DNA of 64,000 nt, taken from Anastrepha obliqua (Eukaryota; Arthropoda; Insecta; Diptera; Tephritidae). Below are positions 41,687 to 52,553 of the stretch, in pieces (position 1 is the stretch's first letter; every line of letters begins with the position of its first letter). The stretch spans positions 124,371,784 through 124,435,783 of the forward strand of contig NC_072893.1 in NCBI RefSeq assembly GCF_027943255.1. Reading direction: 5' to 3'. The notes under the pieces are model-generated. The model was not told the origin of the DNA and searched no databases. It saw only the letters and a list, made by a program, of their open reading frames with translations. A program made the translations under genes and the position numbers.

Positions 41687-42021
41687 TATATATAATATAT
41701 ATATATAATTGACGCGTACATTCTCTTTTGGGCATTTGGCCGAGCTCCTCCTCCTATTTGCGGTGTGCGTCTTAATGGTGTTCCACAAATGGAGGGACCT
41801 ACAGTTTCAAGCCGACTCCGAACAGCAGATATTTTTATGAGCAGTTTTTTCATCGCAGAAATACACTCGGAGGTTTGCCATTGCCTGCCGAGGGGCGACC
41901 GCTATTAAAAAAATGTTTTTCTTAATTTTGGAGTTTCACCGAGATTCGAACCAACGTTCTCTCTGTGAATTTCGAATGGTAATCACGCACCAACCCATTC
42001 GGCTGCGGCGGCCGCCGACAG
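41687..42021 (-). mobile_element. full-length tRNA-derived SINE
   Basis: The best copy, 335 bp on the minus strand. The head begins at 42021. An A box-like GCAGCCGAATGGGTTG (42006-41991) and B box GGTTCGAATCTC (41952-41941) form an internal RNA polymerase III promoter like that of a tRNA gene. The body carries GCGGTCGCCCCTCGGCAGGC, TCCGAGTGTATTTCTGC, GGAGTCGGCTTGAAACTG and TCCATTTGTGGAACACC. The 3' end is GTACGCGTCAATTATATA followed by (TA)n. It encodes no protein and would depend on a LINE for mobility. The duplication shows it was copied in by target-primed insertion. Confidence 0.88.
41941..42006 (-). promoter_or_regulatory. internal Pol III promoter (A and B boxes) of the SINE
   Basis: A box-like 41991-42006 and B box 41941-41952, about 40 bp apart, as in tRNA genes and tRNA-derived SINEs. 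Confidence 0.7.
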
Positions 42022-42030
42022 TGAAAATTA
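42022..42030 (+). repeat. SINE target-site duplication, right (TGAAAATTA)
   Basis: Pairs with 41678-41686. Confidence 0.7.
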
Positions 42031-42720
42031 GTACTAAAAAAGTATTCAGTTCAAAAATTTAGCACTAAAAACAAAATATTCAGTATAAAGAATTAATACT
42101 AAAAATAGAATATTCTGTACAAAATAGTAGTACTAAAAGTAAAATATTTAGTAGGAAAAATATTTAATTTATTTTACTTTTTGAATGGTACTAAAACTAC
42201 TTATTACTTTGTATTAAAAATTAGAACTAAGCAAAATGTTAGCACTAAAAATTAGTAATAAAAACAATATATGGGTACTAAGAATTAGGTGCCGACTAAT
42301 TTTTTAAATAATATGTATTACTAAAAATTAGCCTGCTTCTGTTAGTACTATAAATAAAGTGTAATACTAAGAAAAAGTACCAAAAATATAATATTATTTC
42401 CGAACTTTTTTACTAGTACTAAATTTTTAGTAGATGATTAATGCTTAAATATAAGATATATACTAACAATAAGTACTAAAAGTTAGGTGCTGATTAATTT
42501 TTTAAACCATATTTATTTTTAGTACATAAGTAATTTTTAGTACTAATTTTTAATACTATTTTTCTCTTTCAATTAATTTGCGATCTAAAGTTAAATAACA
42601 GGAATTAATACTAATAACTCAAAGTGAAAGTTTGAGGGGTTTTGCAAAATTCATTAAATGCATGAAAAGTTAGTACTCTAAATTATGTACTAGAACTACA
42701 GTAGTAGTAAACATATATGA

Positions 42721-45052
42721 ACTAGATACCGTAAGAAGACCATATATGAACACACTCATTTTACAGAACCTCCCCATTATTCGTTTCCTCCGCTGCTGGT
42801 CACGCTGCATGCGAAAGCGCTGGAGGCATTCATATTTGTCTAATTTTTATTATGCAGCAGCTACTGCAGCCTTCTCTTCTGAAAAAAGGAAACGTAGCAT
42901 GGCTTATGTGCTTGAACTCTATTCCGCGAGTCCTGTTTCAGACTACTATATTTTCTTGCTCATTCCTATGCCTCCTCATTTACCGAAAGATGACGCTAGG
43001 CTGTCGAAGGCATATTTGTGTAAAACGTTATGTTTTCCATTGCTTCTTCTATGTTCCTTAAGTGTCTGTTTTATAAAAAGCTTAAATTATACACTGTTAT
43101 CTTTTCTTGCATCACATCTCAAGAGCTCCTTCAGCCGAGTCAGTCAAGTAGGCAAGCGCATAGAACGTTTGGTTGTTGGAGTGCAATGAGAAGCAGAAGT
43201 TTCCCTGCTTGTGTGTGTATGAGAGTGTATTTATTTGTGCTTTTCCCTTTGTCCTTTCGTGATTGCTGTTGTTATTTCTTGTTGCTTGTGGTAAGGAATC
43301 GCGCAGGCAATTTACGAACTCACGAGCTCTCCACTACTGCTGGTCTACCAGATAAATCGCCTGATTATTTTCACCGGAAATCAACTCACAAATAGTAATA
43401 GACACGCATACATATATACGCAGCCATGCAGGCAACGGTACTATGCAGGCAGATACATTTTCGCATTTTGTAAACCTATTTATTTAGTATAAATGCTACC
43501 AATCCACCGTTAGGTTTATCTCTGTATTTGGTGTGGAGGTTAGTTAACAACAGCTCAGCTTCTTAACTTGATTCGTGCGGCAGTTCGCGCTAAGATAACT
43601 TGACTAGCGCTTCCGTTGCCATTTAATGTGGCAATGATGTGCAACGAATAGGAAGCCAAAAGGATAGTGCAAGGGAAGGTGACAACAACAAATGAGAAAT
43701 ACCGACATTTTTGAGGGCAAACTGGAGATGGGGTCTAAATTGATAAATACAAGAAAAGCAAATGTCACGGAAATGAGGTAATGCACTCATGAAAATAAAT
43801 AAGTTACGCGAGATGAGTAACCAACTGACATTGAGGAACTGTGTGGAGAAAAAGTGGACAGCGAAAATAAAAAATAAAAATAAAATCTCTGGCCAACAGA
43901 AAATGGAGGCAAACTCAATATTGAAGTTATATATTACACCCCACCGACATAAGAGTTGAAATGTGGTCTGTAGCCCTTTAGGAAGTTAGACCGTCTTGGT
44001 CTCTCAGTTTTACCTTTGAGGCGGTTCGTTGGTATGGAGAGATGTTCATTGAATTCAGTCAACCTTCCACATAAGTCTAGCCTGTCCTTGTCTTTAAGAA
44101 TTGCAAATTCTAACTCCATAGTGAAAAACTATTTAGCAACGAGTTGAAATTATCAAAATTTATTATTAAAATGAGCGCTCAGTTCGACAAAAATTACATA
44201 CTTTGATTCTCATTTTCAGTTTTGAAGCTCACTTCCGGTTAAGCAAACAAAATTACTGTTAAAATCCATGGGTGATTCATCCGGTGCTTCTGTACACCGA
44301 AAAGCAGAAATCATCTTCCTCGAATCATCGGCCTCTACTTTTTAGAAGATGCGTAAGGAGCTGTGCTCACTGTCAATGGCGACTAATAACTGAAGATGAC
44401 TAACTTTTAGTCTTTTAGGGTAGATGATATGGATCTCATGAATATAGGTATGGTTTCAAAAGTATGCCGCCGCTTGTCATACTCCTGAGGAAACATTGAG
44501 CTTATTGGCTCGGACAGTTTGAGAGCTTCGTCAAATCACGTAAAGGCGACAACTGGCCACTGAGATCGTATTCTTAACTATTTTCTGTGGGGTTACCTAA
44601 AATATCTCATCCATGAGATGCATCACAGACGTTTGCCACCCTGAAGGTCACCATAACTTGTTGCTTTCATGAAATTGAGTTCCATTTATGTCATTTGTAA
44701 ACGGTTTTCCTAAATTTTATTTTAAAGTTCGAGCGCTCATAGAGGAAAACCCCATGGATTAGCTACATATTAAGTAATATTTTCGAAACAAAAAAAAAAA
44801 AAAATCGTTAGGGTTCGCTGGAATCGGTATATTTTGAAATCATTTGTATTCAATATATTTTTAGTTATTGTATTGATAATAGTAACAAGGTGGCGCTGGA
44901 TTCTAGAAACTTAAAAACTCTTAGGTTTTGGGGTAATTTACGACTTAAGCAATTTTATTTAGGTAAAACTTAATTTAATATGAGGGTCAATGAACATGAA
45001 GAACTGTTGCCAGACTTATACATTTACTGTTTCTTTGGTCTTCCAATTACAG
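42721..45052. other. non-coding DNA, no confident gene
   Basis: Frames at 42746-43189 (147 codons, plus) and 43030-43395 overlap in different phases and lack recognisable domains. The first follows an acceptor-like TTTTACAG at 42761-42768 but I see no matching donor. 43800-45000 is unremarkable. Confidence 0.35.
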
Positions 45053-45116
45053 GCGCACACTCTGACTGTCAGCATTGAGGACTGTGCGGGAAGCCTTCAA
45101 ACACTTCAAACTTCAG
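45053..45116 (+). other. candidate host internal exon (64 nt)
   Basis: A pyrimidine-rich tract leads to an acceptor (CTTCCAATTACAG) and the segment ends at a consensus donor (CTTCAG/GTGAGT). Only one of three frames is open; it reads AHTLTVSIEDCAGSLQTLQ. Composition is less AT-rich than the flanks. No family is recognised. It may be a small coding or 5' UTR exon of a plus-strand gene whose introns fill this window. Confidence 0.35.
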
Positions 45117-45220
45117 GTGAGTTTAAGTAAAGCTATTTACATACAAATTCTAATTTCAGAAAATAAGAGATGGATACACCTGTAATGAAATTTGTGCCAA
45201 TAGTTTTTTCATGTCCGCAC

Positions 45221-45375
45221 TTTACAGAAAAAGTTTATCATAAAAAACATCTGCCGTTCGGAGATGGACTAAAACTGTAGGTTTCTCCATTTGTGAAACA
45301 ATGTCGCATATCACAAATTCGATGAGCAGCTCGGCCAAATACCCAATAAAGGATGTACGTGTCAATTACATATAA
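45221..45375 (+). mobile_element. SINE 3' half
   Basis: Matches CATCTGCCGTTCGGAGA, AAAACTGTAGGTTTCTCC, AGCTCGGCCAAATACCCAAT and the GTACGTGTCAATTACATA end. The head is absent. Confidence 0.7.
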
Positions 45376-45619
45376 AGGGTGTTTTTTAAGAGCTTGAGAA
45401 CTTAGAATGAAAATACAAAACAGAAATATTGTTGGAATGAATTTTGTTTTTATTATAATCTGGCATGAGTTATAAGTACATGACCCATCCGATCAGTCAA
45501 ATTTTTGACTACTTTTTCCAATAAATCTGAATAATAAATCAAACTGAGCTCAACGATAGTCATTTAGCTGTATTTTATAGGCACCCAAGCCAAGATTCTT
45601 ACATAAAATTTTCCATACA
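45376..45619. other. possible transposon end, otherwise non-coding
   Basis: AAGGGTGTTTTTTAAGAGCT at 45376-45395 resembles terminal sequences of dipteran mariner-type or MITE elements. No partner end was found. Confidence 0.35.
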
Positions 45620-46924
45620 CAGGGTGGCTGATGAATTTTGCTACATTAAGAAACTCAAATAACTTTTTTTTTAGTGTATGGAATTCATTTATTTTTTTTT
45701 TCAAGCTGAAGGTCATTAAATTTTATTAAATGTAGCTTAACTAGTTTTAAAAATAATTGAATTTAAATGCCCCCCATGCTCGTTGACACAAGTGCGGCAT
45801 CTTAGTAAAAAGTTGTTCATTGCTGCTTTGAGAGTTGCGATAGGAATAGCCGCAATTGTTGCCCGAATGGATTGTTTTAGTTCATCCAAATTTGTTGGCT
45901 TTGTTTTATAAACTTCTTGTTTACATAAACCTCACAAGAAAAAGTCAGGTGCAGTAAGGTCAGGCGACCTGGGGGGCCAACGAAATTCGGAGTTTCTTGA
46001 AATCAGTTTATTGGGAAATTTTCGTCGCTACTCTATCATAACAGTCTGGGCTATGTGAAACATCTTGTTGAAACCACACAGAGTTGAAAGGAATTCTCTT
46101 TCGGCGTAGTTCTGGATAGAAAAATTCTTTCAGCATTTTCAAATAACGGTCTCCAGTAACCGTAACGGTGTGACCATTTTCTTCAAAAAAATAAGGCCCG
46201 ACAATACAGCGTGAAGAAACCGCACACCACACTGTCACGCGAAGAGGATGCAATTCCGTCTCGTGGAGTATCTGTGGGTTAGAAGTACTCCATATTCGAC
46301 AATTTTGTTTGTTCACATTGCCGTTTAAATCGAAATGGGCCTCATCAGACATGAAAAGGCAGTTTTACATGTTTTGGTCTTCTTCCACCATTTGCAGGAT
46401 CTTCTGGCATAATTCCAAGCGAATCGGCAAGTCTGCTGCATTCAGTTTGTTAACCATTTGAATTTTGTAGGGAAATAAGTCTAAATCTTTGTGCATTATT
46501 GTTTGCAAAGACTGTCGGCTGACACCAAGTTGAGCAGATAAGCTTCTTGTTGAAACCCTTGGATTGCTTTGTATAGCTGTAGCTACAGCAGCGATCGTTT
46601 CCTCCGTCCGAACTGGTGGGTTTCGATGATAAGGCCTTCTTGCGACTGTTCCTTGCTCAGCAAAATTATTCACCAGTCTCATTATGGTCCATCTGCTCGG
46701 GGGATCGCAGCCAAACATCCGCCTGTACTCTCTCTGTACCAAAACTACGGACTCCAGTGCGTGATAGCGGCGGACTATCCAAATTCTTGTTTGCGTGTCC
46801 CAGTTATCCATTTTAATAAATTCTAAAGATCAATCTGCAAATTAAAACAAAAATGGAACAGATAACTTAAAAAGAAAAAAAGTTATTCAATTTTTTTTGG
46901 TAGCGACTTTCATCAGCCACCCTG
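45620..46924 (-). mobile_element. mariner-type transposon, inactive
   Basis: 1305 bp bounded by terminal inverted repeats CAGGGTGGCTGATGAATTTT / CAGGGTGGCTGATGAAAGTC, extending to GCTAC. A TA follows the right end; on the left, TA lies 2 bp further out. The length is typical of mariner elements. Confidence 0.88.
45740..46811 (-). pseudogene. mariner/Tc-type transposase, broken
   Basis: 46811-46365 encodes the N-terminal DNA-binding part (IWIVRRYHALESVVLVQREY then RRMFGCDPPSR, a helix-turn-helix of the DUF4817 kind, and a second helix-turn-helix STRSLSAQLGVSRQSLQ). After an in-frame UAA (46365-46367), the catalytic part follows at 46352-46008 with MSDEAHFDLNGNV (first Asp), VWCAVSSRCIVGPYFF and WFQQD (second Asp). 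A frameshift near 46010-46025 and a UGA near 45939 precede the WPPRSPDL block (third acidic position) and the C-terminal end near 45740. The protein would bind the terminal repeats and cut DNA; this copy cannot make it. Confidence 0.85.
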
Positions 46925-49256
46925 TATATGAAGGACAAAGGCCAACAGGTTGAGAGCGACGACGAATTGACATTTCGGCTTCTCCTTGAACACTTTCATC
47001 TGCAAACTTTGCGAACAAATTTTTTGTTTCGGATGTGTCAGCACCGTTTGCCATTCTCAGCAGTCAAAGCATAGTTATCGATAACGAAAGTTCTCATGCA
47101 GCTAAAACAACACCCGATAGATGTAAACGGATTCCAGATTCAATCAAACTTTCACAAATGCAGAAGCGCTTTATTTATTGGTATTTTTTCTTTGCAATTT
47201 TTTCTGTGCATGCACAGTGGCTATGAAGAAAAATCAGTAGGCATTTTACGTAGCAGATTCCAATCTCGAAGCAAAGGTAGCGAGCAGCTAAGCAGCTTAA
47301 GACTACAGCGGTTACACAGGAACAAGATTTATGCGCAACATGCGGCACGAAAGTAGCAACAGGCGAGCAAACAAATATGAGTGGGCTCGTACTTGGTAGG
47401 CAGGTCAGGCAATCTGGGCACCTGAGAAAGATTAAGGAACAAAACGATACGAAATGATACGAAAAAGATCGAAAAAGTAGAGACTGAAAAATCTAAAGAG
47501 AAGACGAAGCAGTCATAAAGAAAAGAAAAACCAAAGTGCAGTGGGGCAGATATGATGGCTTACCACAGCACAAGCCAATGATGAAAAAAGGCAGGCAAGG
47601 TTAAAGCGCGCTAGCGCTGCTGCTGCACTCATCATCCACTATCTCGCTCACTGCCAGTTGTTGCCACAAATCCCAGGCACATTTTTGTCGAGTGGTAAAT
47701 TACTAAAAAATTTTCAACAGAGCAGCCAGAAAAAGCAGGAAAATGGTAGAGAAAATTATGTGTAAGCTAAAGTGAGCGTGGCAGAGGGAGGTGGTGGAAG
47801 ACTCGACGCAGCGAGTGGCAGGCAAATGAAGCAAAGCGCTGAATGCTGTAAAACGGCGCAGTTACATGATGAATAGCAGGCAACAGGAGATATATAGCAA
47901 ACTAAATAGGCTGTGGGGAAGTGCAGATAGGGGGTAAAGGAGGAAAGCTGCGTAGACTGCAAACGAAGGACAACCAGCACAAAGTAGTGGAATATCAAAA
48001 ATGAAAAATGAAGAATGGAAATCAGTATTAAAATAAGAGTAGTTAAATAAACTTGAAGGCGTAAATAGAGGGGGGGAAAAACGAAATATAAAGAAAAAAT
48101 GCAGAGAAAAAAATAGCTACGAAAATGCAAAGAAAGCTTAAAAATCGAAAATAATGCGTAAAAAAAGCATATAATTTTTGTGATGGAAAGTGGAGCAAAC
48201 TGATGTTTATTGACTGCTTGTGGCTGAAATGGCCAGACTAAAATGAGGCTCATTAAAACTAAGCTATGATTGTAGTTTTCACAAGGAAAACGAAAGCAGC
48301 GCGTAAACCAAAGGGAGTATACACTTCAAAGTTCGCAAAAAAAAAAGATTGCGAGTGGATGAAGTTTTGTTCACAGTATACCAGGTTAGGCATATTGCAT
48401 TGATACTACTCGGTTCCCAGTAAATTCGACAGCATCAGATGTTGAGCAACCATTGATGCGACGGTGACTAGATAGTGCAATATATTTTTTTTTTATTTCG
48501 TAAAAAAATATTCAAAAACAAAATTAGTTGGTTAATACTGTTTGTACTACACTAACACCCTATGAATTCCATATGCAAGAAAGCAGTAATAAATCACTAT
48601 ATTTTCTCATGTAAACTAATGATAAATCTGATGATATAATGAAAAAATAAAAAAAATTAAAAAAAATACAGGCATTGAAATCCAGTTCATGAATTTTTTG
48701 TCCAAACTGTTCAAAAGCCAAATAGCCTTGTTATTATCACGAAAACAAAGCGAACTAATTAAAATAAGATTCTTTTGAAATACAAAAATTCCAAGTAAAT
48801 TCTCAAAAATCTCTATTGACGGCCAATTAAATGGCAATGACACCTTTGTTGCAATCTGCTGGTGCCAGTAGAGCCTAACTGTCCGGCAAGTTAATTGACT
48901 TGCACATCTAAATCGGCAGACAGACGGATAGCGCTACAGGCAGGCGAGCGGGCAAAATTTTTCTTTGCATTTATTAATCTGCTTACGCTATTTTTGTAAT
49001 GCTGTAATTACCCTGCAGTCGAAGCTATTAGTTCCTATCAACTTTGCCACCAGTTACTTTGCAACTAAAGTGGTTCGCCTTCGATATTTTTGCATTGCTA
49101 GCAACTGTTATTTTTAACATGGCGTTGTCCAACGAACAATCAATTGCTAGCATCTGCACCAGTTATGTCAGTTAACGAACTAGTTCATAGTAGACACAAG
49201 AAAAACTGGTCTAATTTGAGCCCAAAAACCACCAGTTTGGAAGGAGCTGTAAGAAG
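46925..49256. other. non-coding DNA, no confident gene
   Basis: 47400-48240 is purine-rich on the plus strand, which creates a 165-codon minus frame (47756-48253) that is not credible. A short motif near 48406-48445 is shared with 37045. Nothing else. Confidence 0.4.
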
Positions 49257-50462
49257 TGGATAAAATTAAAAGAATCGCAAAAAATAATTATTTTATTGTA
49301 ACAAAAACAGTAATTTTATAATTAAGAAAAAAATTAAATAAAAAAATATAAAATTCAATTTTGTTATCAAAAAATTATTAAAAACAATAATTAAAAAGTA
49401 CATCTAAACTAAATTGGTTTTAAGTTTTTGCTAAAAAAAATTAAAAAGAAGTAGTTTAGATAAATTTAAATCAAATTAAAAACAAATATTTTATATGAAT
49501 TTAAATTAAATAAGAAAGTTTATTTAAATAAGTTTAAGTAAATTAAAAAAAGGTATTTAATTAAATTAAAAAAAAATATTTTATTTAAATAAAAAAAAAA
49601 TTGTTTACTTAAATTTAAATTAAATAAAAAAATTAGTTGACTAAAATTTAAATTAGTAAAAAAAATTAATTTAATTTTAATTGAATTAAAAAAAATATAA
49701 TTAAATTTAAATTAAATAACAAAAATTTATTCAATTAAATTCAAATTAAATTAAAAGAAATAATTAGTTTAGTTAAGTTTAAATCAAAGTAAAAAAATAT
49801 TTTATTTGAATTTAAATTAAATAAAAAAATTAATTTAATTAAGTTTAAATTAATTTAAAAAAAAATATTTAATAAAATGAAAAAAAATATACTTTATTTA
49901 TATAAAAAAAAATTTAAAAAAATATATAATTAAATTTAAATTAAATAACAAAAATTTGTTTAATTAAATTAAAAAAAAAATGAAAAAAAATAGTGTAGTT
50001 AAGTTTAAATCAAAGTAAAAAAATATTTTATTTGAATTTAAATTAAATAAAAAAATTAATTTAATTAAGTTCAAATTTGTAAGAATCATAGCAACCCATG
50101 ATTATAAGAATCATAGTTGGCCATGTACATTTTTGGTTCAGCCGTTATTCTTAGTTTTAATATGTACAGTTAGTTGAAATAAAGCAACCGAGCAGTGGGA
50201 ACGTGCGTTTTCTTTTTCGGTTATATAAAGGTAAAATAACCTTACATTATTAATTAAAAAAAATTTATTTAATTAAGTGAAAACAAAAATTTATTTATGT
50301 AAAAATAAATTAAAAGAAATATAGTTTACTTAAATTTAAATTAAATAACAAAAATTTATTTAATTAAATTTAAATTAAATTAAAAAAAATGAAAAAAAGT
50401 TATTTAATTAAATTAAATTAAATTTAAAAAAATTAAAATTTTTTTTTTATTACATTGAAATT
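49257..50462. repeat. extreme AT-rich block (AAATTAAATAAAAAAA type)
   Basis: Irregular repetition of TTTAAATTAAATAAAAAAAT and TTAATTTAATTAAGTTTAAA. One segment of about 85 bp at 49760-49860 recurs almost exactly at 50000-50075. It is interrupted by a normal-composition insert at 50078-50246. Confidence 0.75.
50078..50246. mobile_element. candidate solo LTR
   Basis: A 169-bp insert of normal composition begins TGTAAG and ends CTTACA (TG...CA with a short inverted repeat). It contains an AATAAA (about 50179) and TATATAAA (50222-50229). No clear target duplication can be read in the AT-rich flanks, so the call is tentative; copia- or BEL-type is possible. Confidence 0.4.
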
Positions 50463-50509
50463 AAGTTTTTAAATGTTTTTTACAAAGAGTTCAAATTTTT
50501 TTAACGAAA

Positions 50510-50660
50510 AATTGAACGACAGTCGTTTGAAAAGTCCGTGCAAATATTAAAACTACTTAATTGTTTGTTAAACCCTTTTTAATTTTTGAGCATAGTCTTC
50601 TTTTAGACTTATACACTTCGCCCAACGCAGTTCTAGTTTGTTGATTCCTTTCGAGTAATA
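50510..50660 (-). pseudogene. mariner transposase C-terminal tip and element end
   Basis: The minus strand reads KGINKLELRWAKCISLKEDY, the conserved end of mariner transposases (GI.KLE.RW.KCI...GDY), then a stop and a terminal-repeat-like ACAGTCGTTTGAAAAGTCCG (50519-50538, plus reading). Confidence 0.65.
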
Positions 50661-51654
50661 GAATTAATAATTAATTCTTTCAGGAATTATTAAATATTAT
50701 TATTTAAAAACGTAATAACAAACATAATATTGTAGTTTACATCCAACTTACTTTTACATACAGCGCACTCATTAGTTACTTTACAACTGGTACAATTCTA
50801 GTCACTCTCGAACTACTTCCATGAATTTGACCCTCAAATACCAATTCATGATTTTATCTAAATATCTGCTGAGTAATTTGGCTTTTCAGTGCAGGTTGAC
50901 TATGCGTATATGGATGTATATGTGTGTGTGTATTCACGCACAAGGCTTTTAAAAATCGGTGTGGCATTTGAAACGATCGACAAGTGGCCGCCCAAACGTT
51001 TAGTCTGTGTTTGCAAAAAAAAGTGGAAAAAACATTGTAAGAGATGATATGCGAGCGTGGTTTTGGACTTTGCATATTCACTTATTCAATGAAAATTTTA
51101 ATTTTTTTCTTTTATGTGTTTTGTTTTCTATAATTACTATATTTCTTTGCTGGTTTCAATAGTAATTGAGTTTCTATTATATTACATTTTCCAATTTCGG
51201 TGCAGCTTATATTTTATTATCTACAAATCTTCATTAATTTTCATTCCTTTGTACTCATACATGATGGCATAGCTTCCCTTTCGAGCAGTAAACTTTTTGT
51301 TCTACTCATTTCACTGATTTTTTGGTTTTTGCTTTATTTGATTTTAATTAATTTGCTCGCTTTTTCTTACGAATAACGACTCCTTATCCCACTTAATTAA
51401 CGGTACTTAAAATTTAACTGGCATTCCCTTTATATGTTTTATATCTGAGTGCACTACAGCTCGAGTGTGTTTTAGCCATCTTCACATAACTGTTATTTGT
51501 AGCATTGGCAGCACAACTATAGTGCACGCAATACTGCTCTATGGAACCCTTAGATGGACACTATAAAATTCTGTATGATATTCCTCTAAACTTTGGCGAA
51601 CCATGCTTCCGCTTTAAAAAAAAAAAATAAAAAAAATCCTCACAAGATGTTTTC
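50661..51654. other. AT-rich non-coding DNA
   Basis: No credible frame or repeat identified. Confidence 0.4.
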
Positions 51655-51795
51655 GAGGCTAAATTAGAACGGAAGATAGTTTTTTATGAGTAATTTTTTC
51701 ATAGCAGAAATACACTCGATGTTGTTCCTTTACTTATCGAAGAGTTAACGCTATTAGAGAAACCCATTTCCAACACTTGGTGTTTCATGCTCGAA
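51655..51795 (-). mobile_element. SINE fragment, diverged
   Basis: TTTTTTCATAGCAGAAATAC, ACTCG and the ACACTTGGTGTTTCATG block match the inverted family sequence. Confidence 0.5.
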
Positions 51796-51835
51796 TTTTC
51801 CAACTTAGGTCAAGACAAAAACGAATAATTTTGTA

Positions 51836-52553
51836 TGTACGCCTTGCTCGAAATGTTCCCGGAATATATTCAGAAAATTTAAAATCCAAGTATCATATAT
51901 TCATCCTCAGAGATATTATAGCCTTTAAAGTACTCCCAACGCACTTATGCCAGCGTTTGATCCAACTCATGAAACATTTGTGGAACTTTATTTTCGGTAT
52001 ATCCATCAAAGTCGTATTCGACTTTTCCATAACTTCCTTTCGGCTGTTAGTGGTTTTTTGACTCGATCAAACAGAAAAAGGTTGTGGGAGGCATATCAGA
52101 TGACTTTGATGGTCGTTGGATGGTATTCGTTTCGATTTTTTACGGATAATAATGCCATTGTGGGATAATGCATTATCATGGCGCAAAATCCATGAGTGGT
52201 TTCCCACAGATCTTTTCTTTTCTTCATGTAAACGTCTCAGAACGCCCACATAAGAGTGCTTAATAACTGTCTGACTTTCTGGCAAGAATTCGTTGTATAC
52301 AACACCGTTGTAATCCAAAAAAACCGTGGGCATTACTTTCTTTTTCGACTGAAAGCGACGCGGTTGTTTGGTATTTGTTCATTCGGAGCTCACTCGATTG
52401 ATGAATAACTAAACAAAAAGAAAAATACAACTCGAATCAATTGTCATGGAACGTCACCTGGCGGTTGTTTTGGGTGATTTTTGATCAAGATCAAACAAAA
52501 TTTCTGACATACAAAGGGTTCTTATTCCAAACGCTAGAGGCACCACCCTGTAT
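51836..52553 (-). pseudogene. mariner-type transposase remnant
   Basis: An 88-codon minus frame (52067-52333) carries VFLDYNGVVYNEFLPESQTV (second catalytic block) and SWILRHDNALSHNG (the HDNA.SH catalytic Asp). The downstream frame is broken but still shows an EYFKGY-like end near 51915. The right side ends in GGCACCACCCTGTATA (52538-52553), a terminal-repeat-like end different from those of 45620-46924. The left side resembles 8322-8385. Confidence 0.65.

Larger units (their letters stand above)
41580..42720. repeat. degenerate AGTACTAAAA repeat field
   Basis: Dozens of variants of TAGTACTAAAAA, TTAGCACTAAAAA and GTACTAAAACTACTTATTAC occur on both sides of an inserted SINE (41687-42021). 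At least one longer segment (GTACTAAAACTACTTATTAC then TTTGTATTAAA or TTTATACTAAA) is duplicated, at 41608 and 42190. Confidence 0.65.

Noticed and set aside
41941..42006. A functional tRNA gene
   Set aside because: A and B boxes are present but the cloverleaf stems are not convincing, and the unit recurs as part of a 335-bp SINE.
42746..43395. Two overlapping plus-strand frames as a gene
   Set aside because: Different phases over the same DNA, no domain, no clear donor site or codon signal.
47756..48253. 165-codon minus-strand frame
   Set aside because: It is the complement of a long purine-rich tract. The protein is composition-driven (Leu, Phe, Ser, Tyr) with no domain and no supporting context.
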